From: Maratus speciosus
Lineage: Eukaryota > Arthropoda > Arachnida > Araneae > Salticidae
DNA length: 64,000 nt
Reading direction: 5' to 3'
Assembly: GCA_963932465.1 (NCBI GenBank)
Contig: OZ010795.1
Coordinates: 525,207,451-525,271,450 of the forward strand
Part shown: in pieces, positions 33,745 to 45,420 of the stretch
Layout: every line of letters begins with the position of its first letter
How positions within the stretch are numbered: the stretch's first letter is position 1
The notes under the pieces: model-generated
Database searches by the model: none
Told to the model about the DNA's origin: nothing
The model's input: the letters and a program-made list of their open reading frames with translations, nothing else
Translations under genes and position numbers: made by a program

Positions 33745-33869
33745 TTAATAGGTTGAAAAATCTCCCTAGAACAGAGTAAGCTGTCCATTTTTAATAAATA
33801 ATAAAAATTAAAAATGACAGATAACAAAAATCACCACATTTTATATCCTAGACCTAAGTAATCTGCCCG

Positions 33870-33990
33870 TTTCAGGGTCATTCCATAAAAAAATCGACAA
33901 AATGTATTGCGTGCGACACTTACATAAATACCTATATCTATTGACTTATAAGTTGTTAAAACATAAACGATGCAATTAAAAACAAAACAA
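33870..33990 (+). repeat. Repeat R, uninterrupted copy
   Basis: It runs from GGGTCATTCCAT through ATCGACAAAATGT and ACTTACATAAATACC to TAAGTTGTTAAAACATAAAC. It is the reference for the copy split by the BEL element and leads directly into the tandem core at 33970. Confidence 0.5.
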
Positions 33991-34503
33991 AAACAAACGC
34001 AAAAAATTTGGTTCAATTCCATGAATAACTTCATACACTTTTCGATAGTACAACATTCAAAATCGCACAAAAATCGCTATTACAGCGCCCCCTACCGGCG
34101 AAATTTCTCCAAATTCAGGGAGGACCTACTTCCCATATCCAAAAACTTAAAATAAAAATTTGGTTCAATTCTATGCATAACTTCATACACTTTCGGATGT
34201 TAAAATATTCAAAATCGCACAAAAATCGCTATTACAGCGCCCCCTAGTAGCGACTTTTTTCAAATTCTGGGAGGATCTGCTTTCCATAGTCAAAAACTTA
34301 AAATAAAATTTTGGTTCAATTCTATGCCTAACTTCATACACTTTTTGATGGTACAATGGCGACAGACAGACGGACAGACGGACATTTTCTATAAACGTGT
34401 TTTTGGGATCTCTGACCCCTAAAATGTGTAAACACATCGAAAAGCGGAAGTCGAAAAAATTTCGATTACAATAATTTCTTCTATTGAAGATAGAAGAAAG
34501 TAA
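33970..34503 (+). mobile_element. Tandem-cored element with conserved tail (family F), copy 2
   Basis: A unit of about 154 bp with TTTGGTTCAATTCtATG, CATAACTTCATACACTTT and CGCTATTACAGCGCCCCCTA is repeated 2.4 times. The tail follows: GACAGACAGACGGACAGACG, GTTTTTGGGATCTCTGACCC, CTAAAATGTGTAAACACATC, ending GAAGATAGAAGAAAGTAA. The tail matches 9895-10040, but the tandem core does not. Confidence 0.7.
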
Positions 34504-35089
34504 TATGTGATTCGCAGCTAATTATCCTTGTTCATAATGCACAATTAGTAGCTCTAGTTTGGGAAGTCTTGATAAGATTCTTTAAAATTCTCCTGAACGC
34601 AAAATAAACAAATTGGAAATTGTACATCAAACGTAACAAATGTCATGCGTTCGTACTATAACTAGTTTTATAAATATTTTTTGCACTGCATATTGTACTG
34701 AATGTATATTTGATAGCACTTCATAAGTGCATATCAATTTCATTCTTTTCGAAAGGCTGTAACATCATTAAAATGCACTTGAAATATTTTTCCTATTGGC
34801 CGAATTTAACGGAAAATTATTGACTGTTCTTGTCATTGAACTATACATCCGATTTTCATAAAATGTGAAATGACTCGACAAAATTTTGCAACAATTATAT
34901 ATCTAATATTTCAGACAATTTGGTTGGGCAGTTTTTGCTCTGTTATATGCGGACGGACCGAACGACGACTATAAGTGCTACGTATTTATATAATTACTAT
35001 CGCACCTAAAAAGAAGAAAATAATTTTCTTATTTAATAAAATTAATTTCTATGAAATAGTTAAATGATGTGTATTTATTTCGAATTTTC
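34504..35089. other. AT-rich stretch with no recognised gene
   Basis: Nothing nameable apart from a GCGGACGGACCGAACGACGA patch near 34957, reminiscent of other element tails. Confidence 0.4.
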
Positions 35090-36350
35090 ATGAATCTCCT
35101 TTATTGTTTAAGATCAACAAAGGAAAATATTACGCTAACCTATTTATATAAAAAATATTTATTAATTAAATTATATTAACTAAAAATATAAGGATAGTGA
35201 AAATCTTCCTATTGAATGTGCATTACATACATTAAGACATTAAATTATATTATACAAATTGTTTGAGTTGGGGATTGCATAACTATTTTAACATTTTCAT
35301 AAAAAAAAGACCTTAAAAATGTATTTTTAGCCAAAATAAATTAATTCGTATCTTGAAGCAAATGAATTACAAATAAGCAGAGTCATATACTGTTTCTGTT
35401 GATTAATGAACATTCGAAAACATTACACTATAAATCAAACAATAAAACTTATTTCATAGACATCCACAAATTTCACATTATTTATGCTCTGTGTAAAACT
35501 TCCTAACAATGAATTACTGTAAATTCTCTTTGATTCTTATTAATGTTACCCGATTGTCTACAATTTACTTGACTACTGCAATTTGTGTCATCATGGAAGA
35601 TTTTCGACAAAGATACTCTGAAAAGAACCTGGATATTTCTAGAATTAAACTCTATACAAATCAATTATCAAGTAATTGGGTTTGTCATAAAGACATTTTA
35701 GAATTCCCAGAGTTTTAATTTTATTTTTTTGCGACGAAATTCTTTATGTGAAATTAGAAAGTTACAAATACCATAGGATCCAACCAGGCCAAAGTGTTTT
35801 GAAGTTATGTCATAAAGATTATTTGAGTTTGGCATTGTATCATTGTTTCAAAATTTTCAACGAAAAATAAACAAATAAAAAAGAGCTAAAAAATGCATTT
35901 ATATCAAAAATTAATTAATTCGTATAATGAAGAAAATAGGCTAGAAATAAACAGAGCCTAATACTGTTTCTGTTTATTAATAAAAATTCTTAAAGATAAA
36001 ACTATCAATCGTTAATCAAACCTATTTTATATAAAAAGAAAAAACAAATTTTTATTTATTTACGATCTCTGAGAATAATTTCCTGTAATTTTCCTTTGAT
36101 TAAGGTTTCCGTTATTGCATACAATTAATTGACTACGTCAATTTGTGTCATCATGAAAGATTTTCGTCAAACGTATCATGAAAAGAACCTGAAAGTATTT
36201 CCGGAATTAAACTCCAGACAAATCGATTATCCAGTAATTCCTTGTCATAAAGACATTTTAGAAGGATTACCAATTAGCAGCAATTCCCACAGTTTTAATT
36301 GTATTGTATTTTTTCGCAGTGAAATTCTTTATGTGAAGTTAAAAAATTGA
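35090..36350 (+). repeat. Family A, second site, two tandem units
   Basis: GAAAAGAACCTGgAaaTattT, ATTAAACTC.AgACAAAT and TTGACTAC..CAATTTGTGT each occur twice, near 35620 and 36180. They match the family A units at 5650-13080 (TGAAAAGAACTTGAAAGTAT and so on). The two units here are more alike than either is to the first site. The short open frames (69 and 73 codons) are by-products; they are not kept in the first site. Confidence 0.65.
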
Positions 36351-37379
36351 AACTTCCATAGGGTACAGTCAGGTCTTCGTGTGTTATAAAACATGGCTGA
36401 AAACCCTTTTTTAACACATTCTATAATAGCTGAAAAGTGTTTATGAATTTTGTTTGTTTGTCCGTCTGTCTGTCTGCCTGTCCACTCTCGAACTGTCATA
36501 AATATACTCGGATTATGATATATGATAATAATGTTTACCATGGCATGTTCGGAATTGAATATGAAGTGTGTAGCATTAATAGAACGTCTACAGGAGCACC
36601 CAAAAGAATTCAAATACATTATGATCAGTGGAGAAGAATCGTTTGAAGTGTATTTTAATGACATTACGCTATTTCAGATGTACTAAAATTGATATAAATC
36701 ACTGAATTTCACTGCAAGATGTTTACTTTAGAATAGGGCATTCGTTGCAATTATAGTTCATTTTCAGGTACATACAAAAAAGAAGCCAGTTACAGTACTG
36801 TCTTTGAGAAATAATTACTAGAAACACGTTTTTTTTTCAATTTTGGTATGCGCTTTTAAATTTAACTAATTATTTCAATGTGACGCATTGCGTATAAATT
36901 CGTGTATAGCGTTGTGAAAAAGAATTCAAGCACCATTCTCCTTATTAGCTGAAATTGCTGAAGGGGAATTTTCAATTGTTTTATGTATTTCCTAACTGAA
37001 CTAAATTTTTTCATGCTTTAGTTTATACATATAAATCTATACCTCCTGTACAGGACTGCTCCAAGAATTTGAATTATTTTCCGAATGTACATGGCAATCG
37101 TTAAAACTGTGTTTTCAAATGTGTTATGAATTTCCAAAATGTACAATTAAACATCATATTTAGACTTATTAAACAGTAAAGTTTTGTTACATTGTGTTGG
37201 AAAATGTTTCATAATCTATGTTTCACAATCGATTTTGTATGGCTTGTTTATTTTTTAAATCTGGCTTGTTATTTTTTAGCGGGCGATGTAATAGATGTTT
37301 TAAATTGCCCAGTAACAAGACAAAAAATTATGTATATAAAATATTAGTTATGTATTAAAATAAAATTTTGTATTAAATA
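36351..37379. other. AT-rich stretch, short element-tail motif
   Basis: GTTTGTCCGTCTGTCTGTCT near 36457 is the reverse complement of the GACAGACAGACGGAC tail motif, so a decayed family F-like tail in minus orientation may lie here. A frame from 36560 to about 36685 (MKCVALIERLQEHPKEF) is open but I cannot assign it. Confidence 0.35.
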
Positions 37380-37627
37380 CGCTGCTGTCGTATTAACCGC
37401 ATGCCAGGCGTTAATAGACGAACAAATATTTTGGTGCTTACAACCGGGCATGCGGAGACGGTGGGGGGAAAAATGGACGACTCCGACTCCAACTCTGATT
37501 CCGACAATGGAAACCTGCTTGTAAAATGGACGACTCCGAATTCGGGCATTTTAACAGATCCGACTCCGACTCTTTCGCTCAAAAATGGGTCCAACTCCGA
37601 CACCGAATCCGCAGCCCTGCTTACAAC
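37380..37627. mobile_element. GC-raised repeat ending in CAGGGCTGCGGA (read inverted)
   Basis: Several CGACTCCGACTCC and related blocks are packed at 37480-37610. The right end GAATCCGCAGCCCTG reads inverted as CAGGGCTGCGGATTC, a hAT-type terminus that I know from other arthropod repeats. No matching left end was found. The 161-codon open frame here comes from the GACTCCGACTCC repetition. Confidence 0.45.
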
Positions 37628-38158
37628 ATCATTTACGATTCTGATTATTTCTGTGTGTAGGCATGTTTTTTTATTACAGATTTGTGTAATTTATTTTTTA
37701 TTAATATTATTTCGTTTACTTATTTATTTATTGATTGATGATGCATTAATTTCGTTATGGATCGTTCGTCGGAAAACAACGTTACCTGTTCATATTGTTT
37801 TATGTGAAAACTTGATGATTTTATGTGATCTAGCTGCGCACTATAGAAATAGATATTTAAAAAGCCGTGCAGATAAATTAGTATAAAAAACATGAAAAAT
37901 CAGTGATTTGAAATACAATTTTTAAACAAACTGGATTTGAAAGTATATATATATATATTTTTTTTTATTGGATTGCATAAAGTTAAAAATTAATTGATTA
38001 AGAAAAGGTCAATATTTACATCTGAAAAATATCCAAAGAAAAGTCAACTGAAAAAAATGAAACTGTTTATTCTACAGAAAATTTTTGTGGCATTGTATTT
38101 GTTGAATTAAAAAAGAAGCAACCATAAATCATTTCGATATATGTGAAAACGCATAATC

Positions 38159-38190
38159 GAATATATATATATATATATATATATGTATAT
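38159..38190. repeat. (TA)n microsatellite
   Basis: An alternating AT tract with a single GT break. A shorter tract is at 37945-37960. Confidence 0.8.
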
Positions 38191-38693
38191 TCGGTTTTCA
38201 AATCCTGTCACTCATACTGAAAAAAAGCTTTCAGAATAAACGCGCATGAATGGTCCGATATATGAAGGAAAAAATTGATCTGCGAACATAATTTGCAATT
38301 GAAAATGATGACGTTCGTATTTGCGCCATATCGAATATTTGTGTATTTCTACAGTATTGTGTAGTACAAAAAAGAATATATTCAACATGTAAGGATGCGG
38401 CCTCCTTAAATCATACAATGCAATAGATTTACATAATTTTATAAGTATTCCACGCTACACGCGATATCACATTATTTGTTTCCGACATAATGCAATTTGG
38501 TAAAAACGAAAATCCAACATGAAAATTTTACGTGCTTTTTATGTAGTTATCACATTTAATCACAGTTCTTTTAACAGTTAATAATAAAAATTCTCATTAA
38601 AAATATTGGCATATTAGTTTTTTTTTTAAAGGACACGTATTCTATTATAATATTACGCATGTTAAAATAAATTAACTTATAAAAATATTCATA

Positions 38694-39085
38694 CAAATTC
38701 ATTCGTAAAACGTATAGGGCACTTCCCTTTGACCTAGAACATTGATATTTGGTACGAAGGTTGGTCTTATAGCACATGTAAAAGAAAATAAAATCCGAAA
38801 AAAATTAATTTATGCGATTATGTGACATTTTAGGAAAGGATAAATGTACCAATTTGATAGTAATATCAAATAATAAGATCCACGATATAATTGTTTTTAA
38901 AAAATTCAAGGCTTCTATCTGGATGCAATAAAAAATTAACGTCCTTCAACCACGTTTGTTTTCATACAAACTTAATCTCAGAACCTATAGGGTATTTCCC
39001 TTTTATCTAGAATCTTGAAATTTCATACGAAAGATGGTCTTATATCACATGTAAAGGAAAGTAAAATCCGAAAATCCTTAATTTA
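38694..39085 (+). repeat. Two copies of a repeat about 270 bp apart
   Basis: The block TTCCCTTTgACCTAGAAcaTTGA, ACGAAgGtTGGTCTTATAgC, ACATGTAAAaGAAAaTAAAA recurs near 38725 and 38998. The stretch between them is AT-rich and unmatched. Confidence 0.6.
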
Positions 39086-39909
39086 TAATTCACAGCATAA
39101 ATAAAATTAAAATGATTTACTAAAACACGTATACTACACATAAAAGTTAACAATTTCAAAACATTAAGTAAAAGTTTCAGCCACTCTGCAGCCATTATGA
39201 GGGTCTTACTTTAGTCCAAGAGAGAAAAATATTTATTAGTTCATAAAAGTCAAAAGTAAACACACTGTGTTAAACACGCCCCCAAAACAGTGCCATCTGT
39301 ACAGCTGCAGTCCAACCATTCAATCTCAAAAGAGATAAACTTGAAAAAAAAAACAGATATTTAATGTCAATAACTGGGTCAGACTTCTTTAACTTTGACT
39401 TAAATTCTGTTTCGAAAAATCCAACCACAATTTATATATGCCGTACGAAACACCTTCATTATAGACACCTCCAATTCTCAATTCGATTTCTATGGATTCT
39501 ATAATTATACTTTTTTGCGAATAAGTTCACGGCCAAATAATGTTTGCATTGTCATAATCTATTATTGTAGTATAAGTCTTTTAGTAAATCTCTTTAATTA
39601 TATTTGTGTTGTTAATTTTAAGACGTAATAGTCCTTTAATTTATTTATAATTCTGTGTGAAGTATTATCTGACAAACTTGCATGAAAAATTTGTTCCAAA
39701 AAAATGTTTACTTTCTGACAACTGAAGATCACGTACCAAGTTAACATTATTATAAAATAAAAATTCTCGTGTCCCAATTGCTTTGTAAAATGTTATAAAA
39801 TTTTGCTTAGGGCAATAGAAAATTAAGGACTTGAAACAGCTTTTTTCATAATTTTAATACATCAGAATTGGACCCCATAAAAATTTAACATATTGTAGGC
39901 AAATCTTGT

Positions 39910-39924
39910 CCCCCCCCCCCCCCC
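39910..39924 (+). repeat. Run of 15 C
   Basis: Pure C homopolymer in an AT-rich setting. Other G/C runs lie at about 53070, 53770, 55395, 58306 and 58981; lengths may be unreliable. Confidence 0.8.
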
Positions 39925-40139
39925 AAGTATGCTATTTATTTTTCACAGCTATTAAAATGTCGTCTACCACAAAAGAAAGTTCCGTTGTATAAGCCAACCA
40001 TAAAACAAAGCAGGCGCATCACTGTACTGTTAAATACTCTACTACATTTTTTTTTACTTCTAATCATCCCATGGTATTGGGAAAGAGAAGCACTTTTTAA
40101 TGCAATTTGTTTGAAAAACGCATCTCTATTTTTGAGACA

Positions 40140-40162
40140 TTATTATTATTATTATTATTTTT
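40140..40162 (+). repeat. (ATT)n microsatellite
   Basis: About seven ATT triplets followed by T; same type as 14573-14602. Confidence 0.8.
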
Positions 40163-40689
40163 TTTTTGTAGTTTTTAGCGGCATTTGTTTAATTTTGACA
40201 ACTCAAGTACCCCATTTCTGTAGAAAGTAAAGAAAAAATAGTTGGAAAATAGTAATTATGCCTCTTTGTTGCCATTTTCCTATAACTAGTGCAAAAAATT
40301 GAATTAAAATACGTGCTATTTTGAAAAAATATATAAATGGATGATTTCTGATAAAACATGGAGCTATTATAAACTATGTTTAATTTAATTAAAATAATAA
40401 AACTTTGTAAAAAATCACCATAAAATTAAAACAAAACACAGGACGCGTTTCGAGCTAAAAACATATTCTTCAGCGGATGCGAGTGACTTCATTTTATATA
40501 AAATAAAATCGTGTGTTTTAAGTCTTGAAATTGAAGTATGTTTTGTGTTATCTATAATTATAAATATTTTTTTTCATCGGGGGGCCACACCAAATTCTGT
40601 AAAAGCAGAATTCCTGTTTTCTAGATTATATTTCTTTCAATAAGCATTCAGCCATTATTAAATGAAAATACTACTATAGAAGATGAATA

Positions 40690-41110
40690 GCCCAGAAAAG
40701 AAAGAAACAGCGGGCCGTCATCTGGAAAATAGATGGTAGTCAGCACTGACATCTGCGTACAGTGAAATGGTGCCATTACTTAAACCAGTGCAAAAGTGGC
40801 CCATCAATGATGCCAAACAGCGGGCCAGCATTGGTATGCCATCACATACTTCAACCCGGCAGTTTTCCTACTGTGCTTCAATGGTGTGATGGGTAGCGCA
40901 TGAGATAATACGGAGGCCGGTCAGAATTTTATCTGATGATTTCCAACATCAAAGTTGACTGAAGATGCCCATGCAGTGGTAGACCATTAGCCAGCACTTC
41001 CCTATCATTTCCAGCGCCTATCTTGCTGCTGGCCAGCAGTTTCCTCTTTGCTGGGAGACAATGTTTTTTGACATAAAATATAGTGTAATCCTTCTTTTCT
41101 TTCGTCGTCA
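40690..41110. other. GC-raised island, unassigned
   Basis: The region has about half G+C and contains AACAGCGGGCC twice (about 40710 and 40825), and AGCAAGATAGGCGC-type sequence on the minus strand. No frame of useful length or recognisable motif is present. It could be a decayed element with internal short repeats. Confidence 0.35.
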
Positions 41111-41184
41111 CAAACAAATATGTTTGCGATTTAACAGATTATTAAGTAAATTGCCACTGTATTATACAATAATTACAAGAATAT

Positions 41185-43092
41185 ACAGTGTGTCCACGTA
41201 TAACCTTACCGACCTTTATTTTCGCAACCGTTGGTCCTAGATGCATACTTCCAATTACAAAAATGGTTTAAATAAGGTAAAGAATAATTTTTAAAGCAAT
41301 TTGGGTCAAGAAAAACTTTTGTTAAAAAATTACGAAATTTAAATTTTTATACGGTTCACCGGTCCGATAAGTGATACTTACTAAAAATTTACTGTGACAC
41401 TAACAAGTAAGACAAAAAGTCTCATTCATCTAACATTAAAATTGACTGAGTTATGAAACTTTGAAATGCATGACTTATACCACCTTTTTGCATATCAAAT
41501 CAGATGATTTCGACCATGCTTTCAAGGGTCGTGTATAAAGTACTTAAACTTATTTCATAGTATCTGCGCTTTGAAAGAAATTGTACAAATATAACGATTA
41601 ACTTTTATTAGTTAAGTTTCAGATTAGTTAAAATAATTGTATTTTAACATATGTTTTATTTTGTAAATTTTTGAGGCTATGATTTCTCTTAACTAAAATT
41701 ATGTTATTTTCATAAGGTATTATTTAACTTGCAATGATCGCCTTTCCAGTTTAAAATGTGTACTCGAACTTTAACTTACTTTTAAATGTCCGATCGAAGT
41801 TAAATATTACATACAGACTTAAATCCGATGACAATGCAATATTATTATGATTTTCGACTCTTACCATTTATACATACTTATATTACGGGATAACACAAAA
41901 AAATTCGGATAGATTACCGTGAAGAAGTTTAAGAAGAGTTTTAGATTAGATGACATAAACCTGAGATGGTTGTGTTTTTAACTTTTATAATTACATTTTA
42001 TGTATTTTTTAACGCTGAATCAAAAAATTACCTTCACGTTTAACCATCATGTCAAGATTTTTAGCAGATCGTTAATTTCAAGGTTAAAAAATAGCGAAAA
42101 ATCTGATACTATAAAATATATGTAAGACTATTTTATTCAGTTTATTTTTATTTAATTCAAGAATTTATTAGATTTTTTGGCTTATACTGGGTTTCTTACT
42201 GCTAAACAGCTCGGGCGTCCAATGAGGGTTGGACGGGAGGGGGGATCAATTTCGGATTCAGTGCTAAAAAATACATAAGAATCAATTTTCAACAGCTAAA
42301 AAACATGCCACAACCAGGGTTCCCAAATGGTCCGCCAACTGAATACCAATAAATTTTAACAGAAAATTTTATGGTAGGTTTGCGCTAGAATTAACTTTCA
42401 AATGTGTTTCCGGGGCGGTTTGTAAGAAAAATCTAAAAAGAATTTTTTTCTAAAATAATATTGGTATTCTCTTGGCGGACCATTTGGGAGCCCTGCACAA
42501 TCCAAAATTTGAAAGACAGTGTAATATAACAGCATTTTAAAATATGTATCATTTTGTAAAGTTTTCAGGCTGTTGTTTTTCATCCTTTTATTTAACAAAA
42601 AATCTGTTATTTTTATCTTCTTATAATGTTCAGTACAAATTGTACATTTTTCAGTAATATGTCAGAAGGAGTAAAGATTTCAATTTTACATTGCAATGCT
42701 AATTTTACTCTCAACCATTTCTTTAAAATATCTGACGAAATTATATTTCTACTAAATTTGTGAATGACCCCTAATGTGCAGCAAAAAAAAAAAAATATAT
42801 ACTCCAACTTTAAACAGCCATTACCCAGTCAATTTTAATCGTACTATAACGGGACTTCTTTTGCCTTACTTGCCAGTGTAACAGGGAAATTTCACTAAAT
42901 ATAACTTATAGGACCGGGGGACCGTATAAAAATTTAGATTCTGTAATTTTTCACTAAATTGTTTTTTAGCTTCAAGCTTTTTTCATCTTAACCCTGCACA
43001 TAATTTTGACCATTTTTGTAATTGGAAGTATGCATCTAGGACCAACGGTTGCGAAAATAAAGGTCGGTCAGGTTATATGTGGACACATTGCA
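41185..43092. mobile_element. TIR element, family T, copy 2 (1.9 kb)
   Basis: The left end ACAGTGTGTCCACGTATAAC is mirrored by TTATATGTGGACACATTGC at the right. The inverted match runs inward through CGCAACCGTTGGTCCTAGAT, CTTCCAATTACAAAAATGG and the TTACGAAATTTAAATTTTTATAC block shared with copy 1 (6831-8777). Interior modules such as GATTCAGTGCTAAAAAATAC are also shared. The outermost 60 bases differ clearly between the copies, so they are subfamilies. A 181-bp MITE is nested at 42315-42495. Confidence 0.75.
42315..42495. mobile_element. 181-bp MITE family M, copy 1
   Basis: The ends CAGGGTTCCCAAATGGTCCG and GGACCATTTGGGAGCCCTG are inverted; the TIR runs on through CCAACTGAATACCAAT. The reverse complement of 58563-58743 matches it almost base for base at the same length. 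The flanks CACAAC and CACAAT may be a decayed duplication. CAGGG ends suggest hAT mobilisation. It is nested inside the family T element, so it arrived later. Confidence 0.85.
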
Positions 43093-43127
43093 TTTAGGTA
43101 TATGCTGTCAGTTTTTATTTTTAGGTA

Positions 43128-43246
43128 GCTTTCTTTACAAAAAAGCTACCTATTGCAGCCGTTCGGGGGAAAGCGATTTCAAAAAATTTTGGTATATTTT
43201 CATCGATCATGACCCCCAGACCCCGAAACCAGCCTCCGTTCAAAAT

Positions 43247-43300
<54 letters not shown>
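43128..43300 (-). mobile_element. Microsatellite-bearing repeat (family C), copy 2
   Basis: AGCTACCTATTGCAGCCGTT, a GACCCCCAGACCCCGAAACC block and an AT tract at 43249-43300 correspond, in reverse, to the right half of 15888-16230. It directly abuts the 326-bp array. Confidence 0.55.
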
Positions 43301-43302
<2 letters not shown>

Positions 43303-43315
43303 GACCTATGTCACA

Positions 43316-45420
43316 CTGTAACACCCGTAATTATGAACCGATTTCGATGTAATTCGGTGTGTACATAGTACATACCAATGTCTCGACCGAGTTCGTTGGC
43401 CAGCTTCATCCGACGTTTTGTTTCAAAATGGCGGCCATTTAAAATTTTTAAAAAATTTTAAAACTTGAAATGTGGTACCAAAAAATTAAAAATTGAAAAA
43501 TATTTTTTACTTATGTATTTGATCTTTATACAAAGATTCCAGAGCAGTTTTTGTTTCGTCTATATTTTAAAAAATGGCTGAGTTATAGCATTTTGAATTT
43601 CTAGCGTGGCTGACATTTTGAAACGTCCTGAATTTTGTCACGCGATAAAAGGCGTATTTATGAACCGATTTGGATGTAATTCAGTGTGTACATAGTACAT
43701 ACCAATCTCTCGACCGAGTTCGTTGGCCAGCTTCATCCGCCATTTTGTTTCAAAATGGCGGCCATTTACAATTTTAAAAAAAAATTTAACTTGAAATGTG
43801 GTACCAAAAAATTAAAAATGGAAAAATATTTTTTTCTTATGTATTTGACCTTTATACAAAGATTCCGGAGCAGTTTTTGTTTCGTCTATATCTTAAAAAA
43901 TGGCTGAGTTATAGCATTTTGAATTTCTAGCGTGTCTGACATTTTGAAACGTCCTGAATTTTGTCACGCGATAAAAGGCGTATTTATGAACCGATTTGGA
44001 TGTAATTCAGTGTGTACATAGTACATACCAATCTCTCAACCGAGTTCGTTGGACAGCTTCATCCGCCATTTTGTTTCAAAATGGCGGCCATTTAAAATTT
44101 TTTTTAAAATTTAAAATTTGAAATGTGGTACCAAAAAATTGAAAATGGAAAAATATTTTTTCTTATGTATTTGACCTTTATACAAAGATTTCGGAGCAGT
44201 TTTTGTTTCGTCTATATCTTAAGAAATGGCTGAGTTATAGCATTTTGAATTTCTAGCGTGGTTGACATTTTGAAACGTGCTGATTTTTCTCACGTAATAA
44301 CTGGCGTATTTATGAACCGACTTGGATGTACCTTGGTGTGTACATAGTACATACAAATATCTCGACCGAGTTCGTTGGCCGGCTTCATCCGCCATCTTGT
44401 TTCAAAATGGCGGCCATTTAAAAAAATTAAAAAATAAAAAAAATTAAATGAGATACCAAAAAATTGGAAAGTGAAAAAGATTTTTTTTGTATGTGTTTGA
44501 CCTTAATACAAAGATTCCGGAACAGTTTTTCTTTCGTCTATATCTAAAAAAATGGCTGAGTAATAGCATTTTGAATTTCTCTTGTGGCTGACATTTTAAA
44601 ACGACCTGATTTTTGTCACGCGATAACAGGCGAAATTATGAACCTATTTGGATGTAACTTTGGTCTGTATATAGTACATACCAATGTCTCGACCGAGTTC
44701 GTTGGCCAGCTTCATTCGCCATCTTGTTTCAAAAGGGTTGCCATTTAAAAAAAATTAAATTTAAAATTCAAAATGAGGTATTAAAAAATTGGAAAATGAA
44801 AAAGATTTTTTTTATGTGTTTGGCCTTGATACAAAGATTCCGGAGCAGTTTTTGTTTCTGAAAATTTGTTCTTTTGTTTATATCTTAAAAAATGGTTGAT
44901 TTATTGCACTTTGAATTTCTAGCATGGCTAACATTTTGAAACGATCTTGTATTTGTCACGCGATAACACACGTGTTCGCCTATTTCGATGTAAGAAGGCA
45001 TGTGGATAGTATACATCAACACCTCAACCAAGTTCGCTGGCAGATTCATCAGCCATCTTGTTTCAAAATGGAGACCATTAAATTAAAAAAAAATATATAT
45101 ATATTTAAAGTGAGGTGCAAAAAAATTAGAAATTGAAAAAGGTTTCTTTCTTAAGTATTTGACCTTGATATAAGGATTCAGGAGCATTTTTTTGTTTGTC
45201 TTTACCTTAAAAAATGGCTCAGATATAGCAGTTTCAATTTCTATTGTGGGTGACATTTTGAAAAATCTGATTTTTTGCATGCGACAGCACTCCTATATAT
45301 TAACCGATTCCGATGTGAGTGAGCATGTGCACAGCAATTACTAAGGTCTCGACCAAGTTCACTGCTTAGCCTCATCCACCATGTTGTCTTAAAATGGCAG
45401 GCATTTTAAGAAATCGCCGA
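43316..45420 (+). repeat. Tandem array of about 326 bp, seven units
   Basis: The landmark GTgTACATAGTACATACcAA or its degraded forms occurs at 43361, 43688, 44014, 44340, 44667, 45002 and 45327. Spacings are 326-327 bp except one of 335, caused by a 5' extra TCTGAAAATTTGTTC block near 44858. Each unit carries GACCGAGTTCGTTGGCCAGC and TTTCAAAATGGCGGCCATTT, or a decayed form. The first three units are very alike, and decay increases steadily to the right. Frames within the units are short and not conserved. Confidence 0.9.

Noticed and set aside
37401..37886. 161-codon plus-strand frame rich in Asp and Ser
   Set aside because: The Asp-Ser part is read from repeated GACTCCGACTCC of an interspersed element, and the rest is AT-rich chance frame with no motif.
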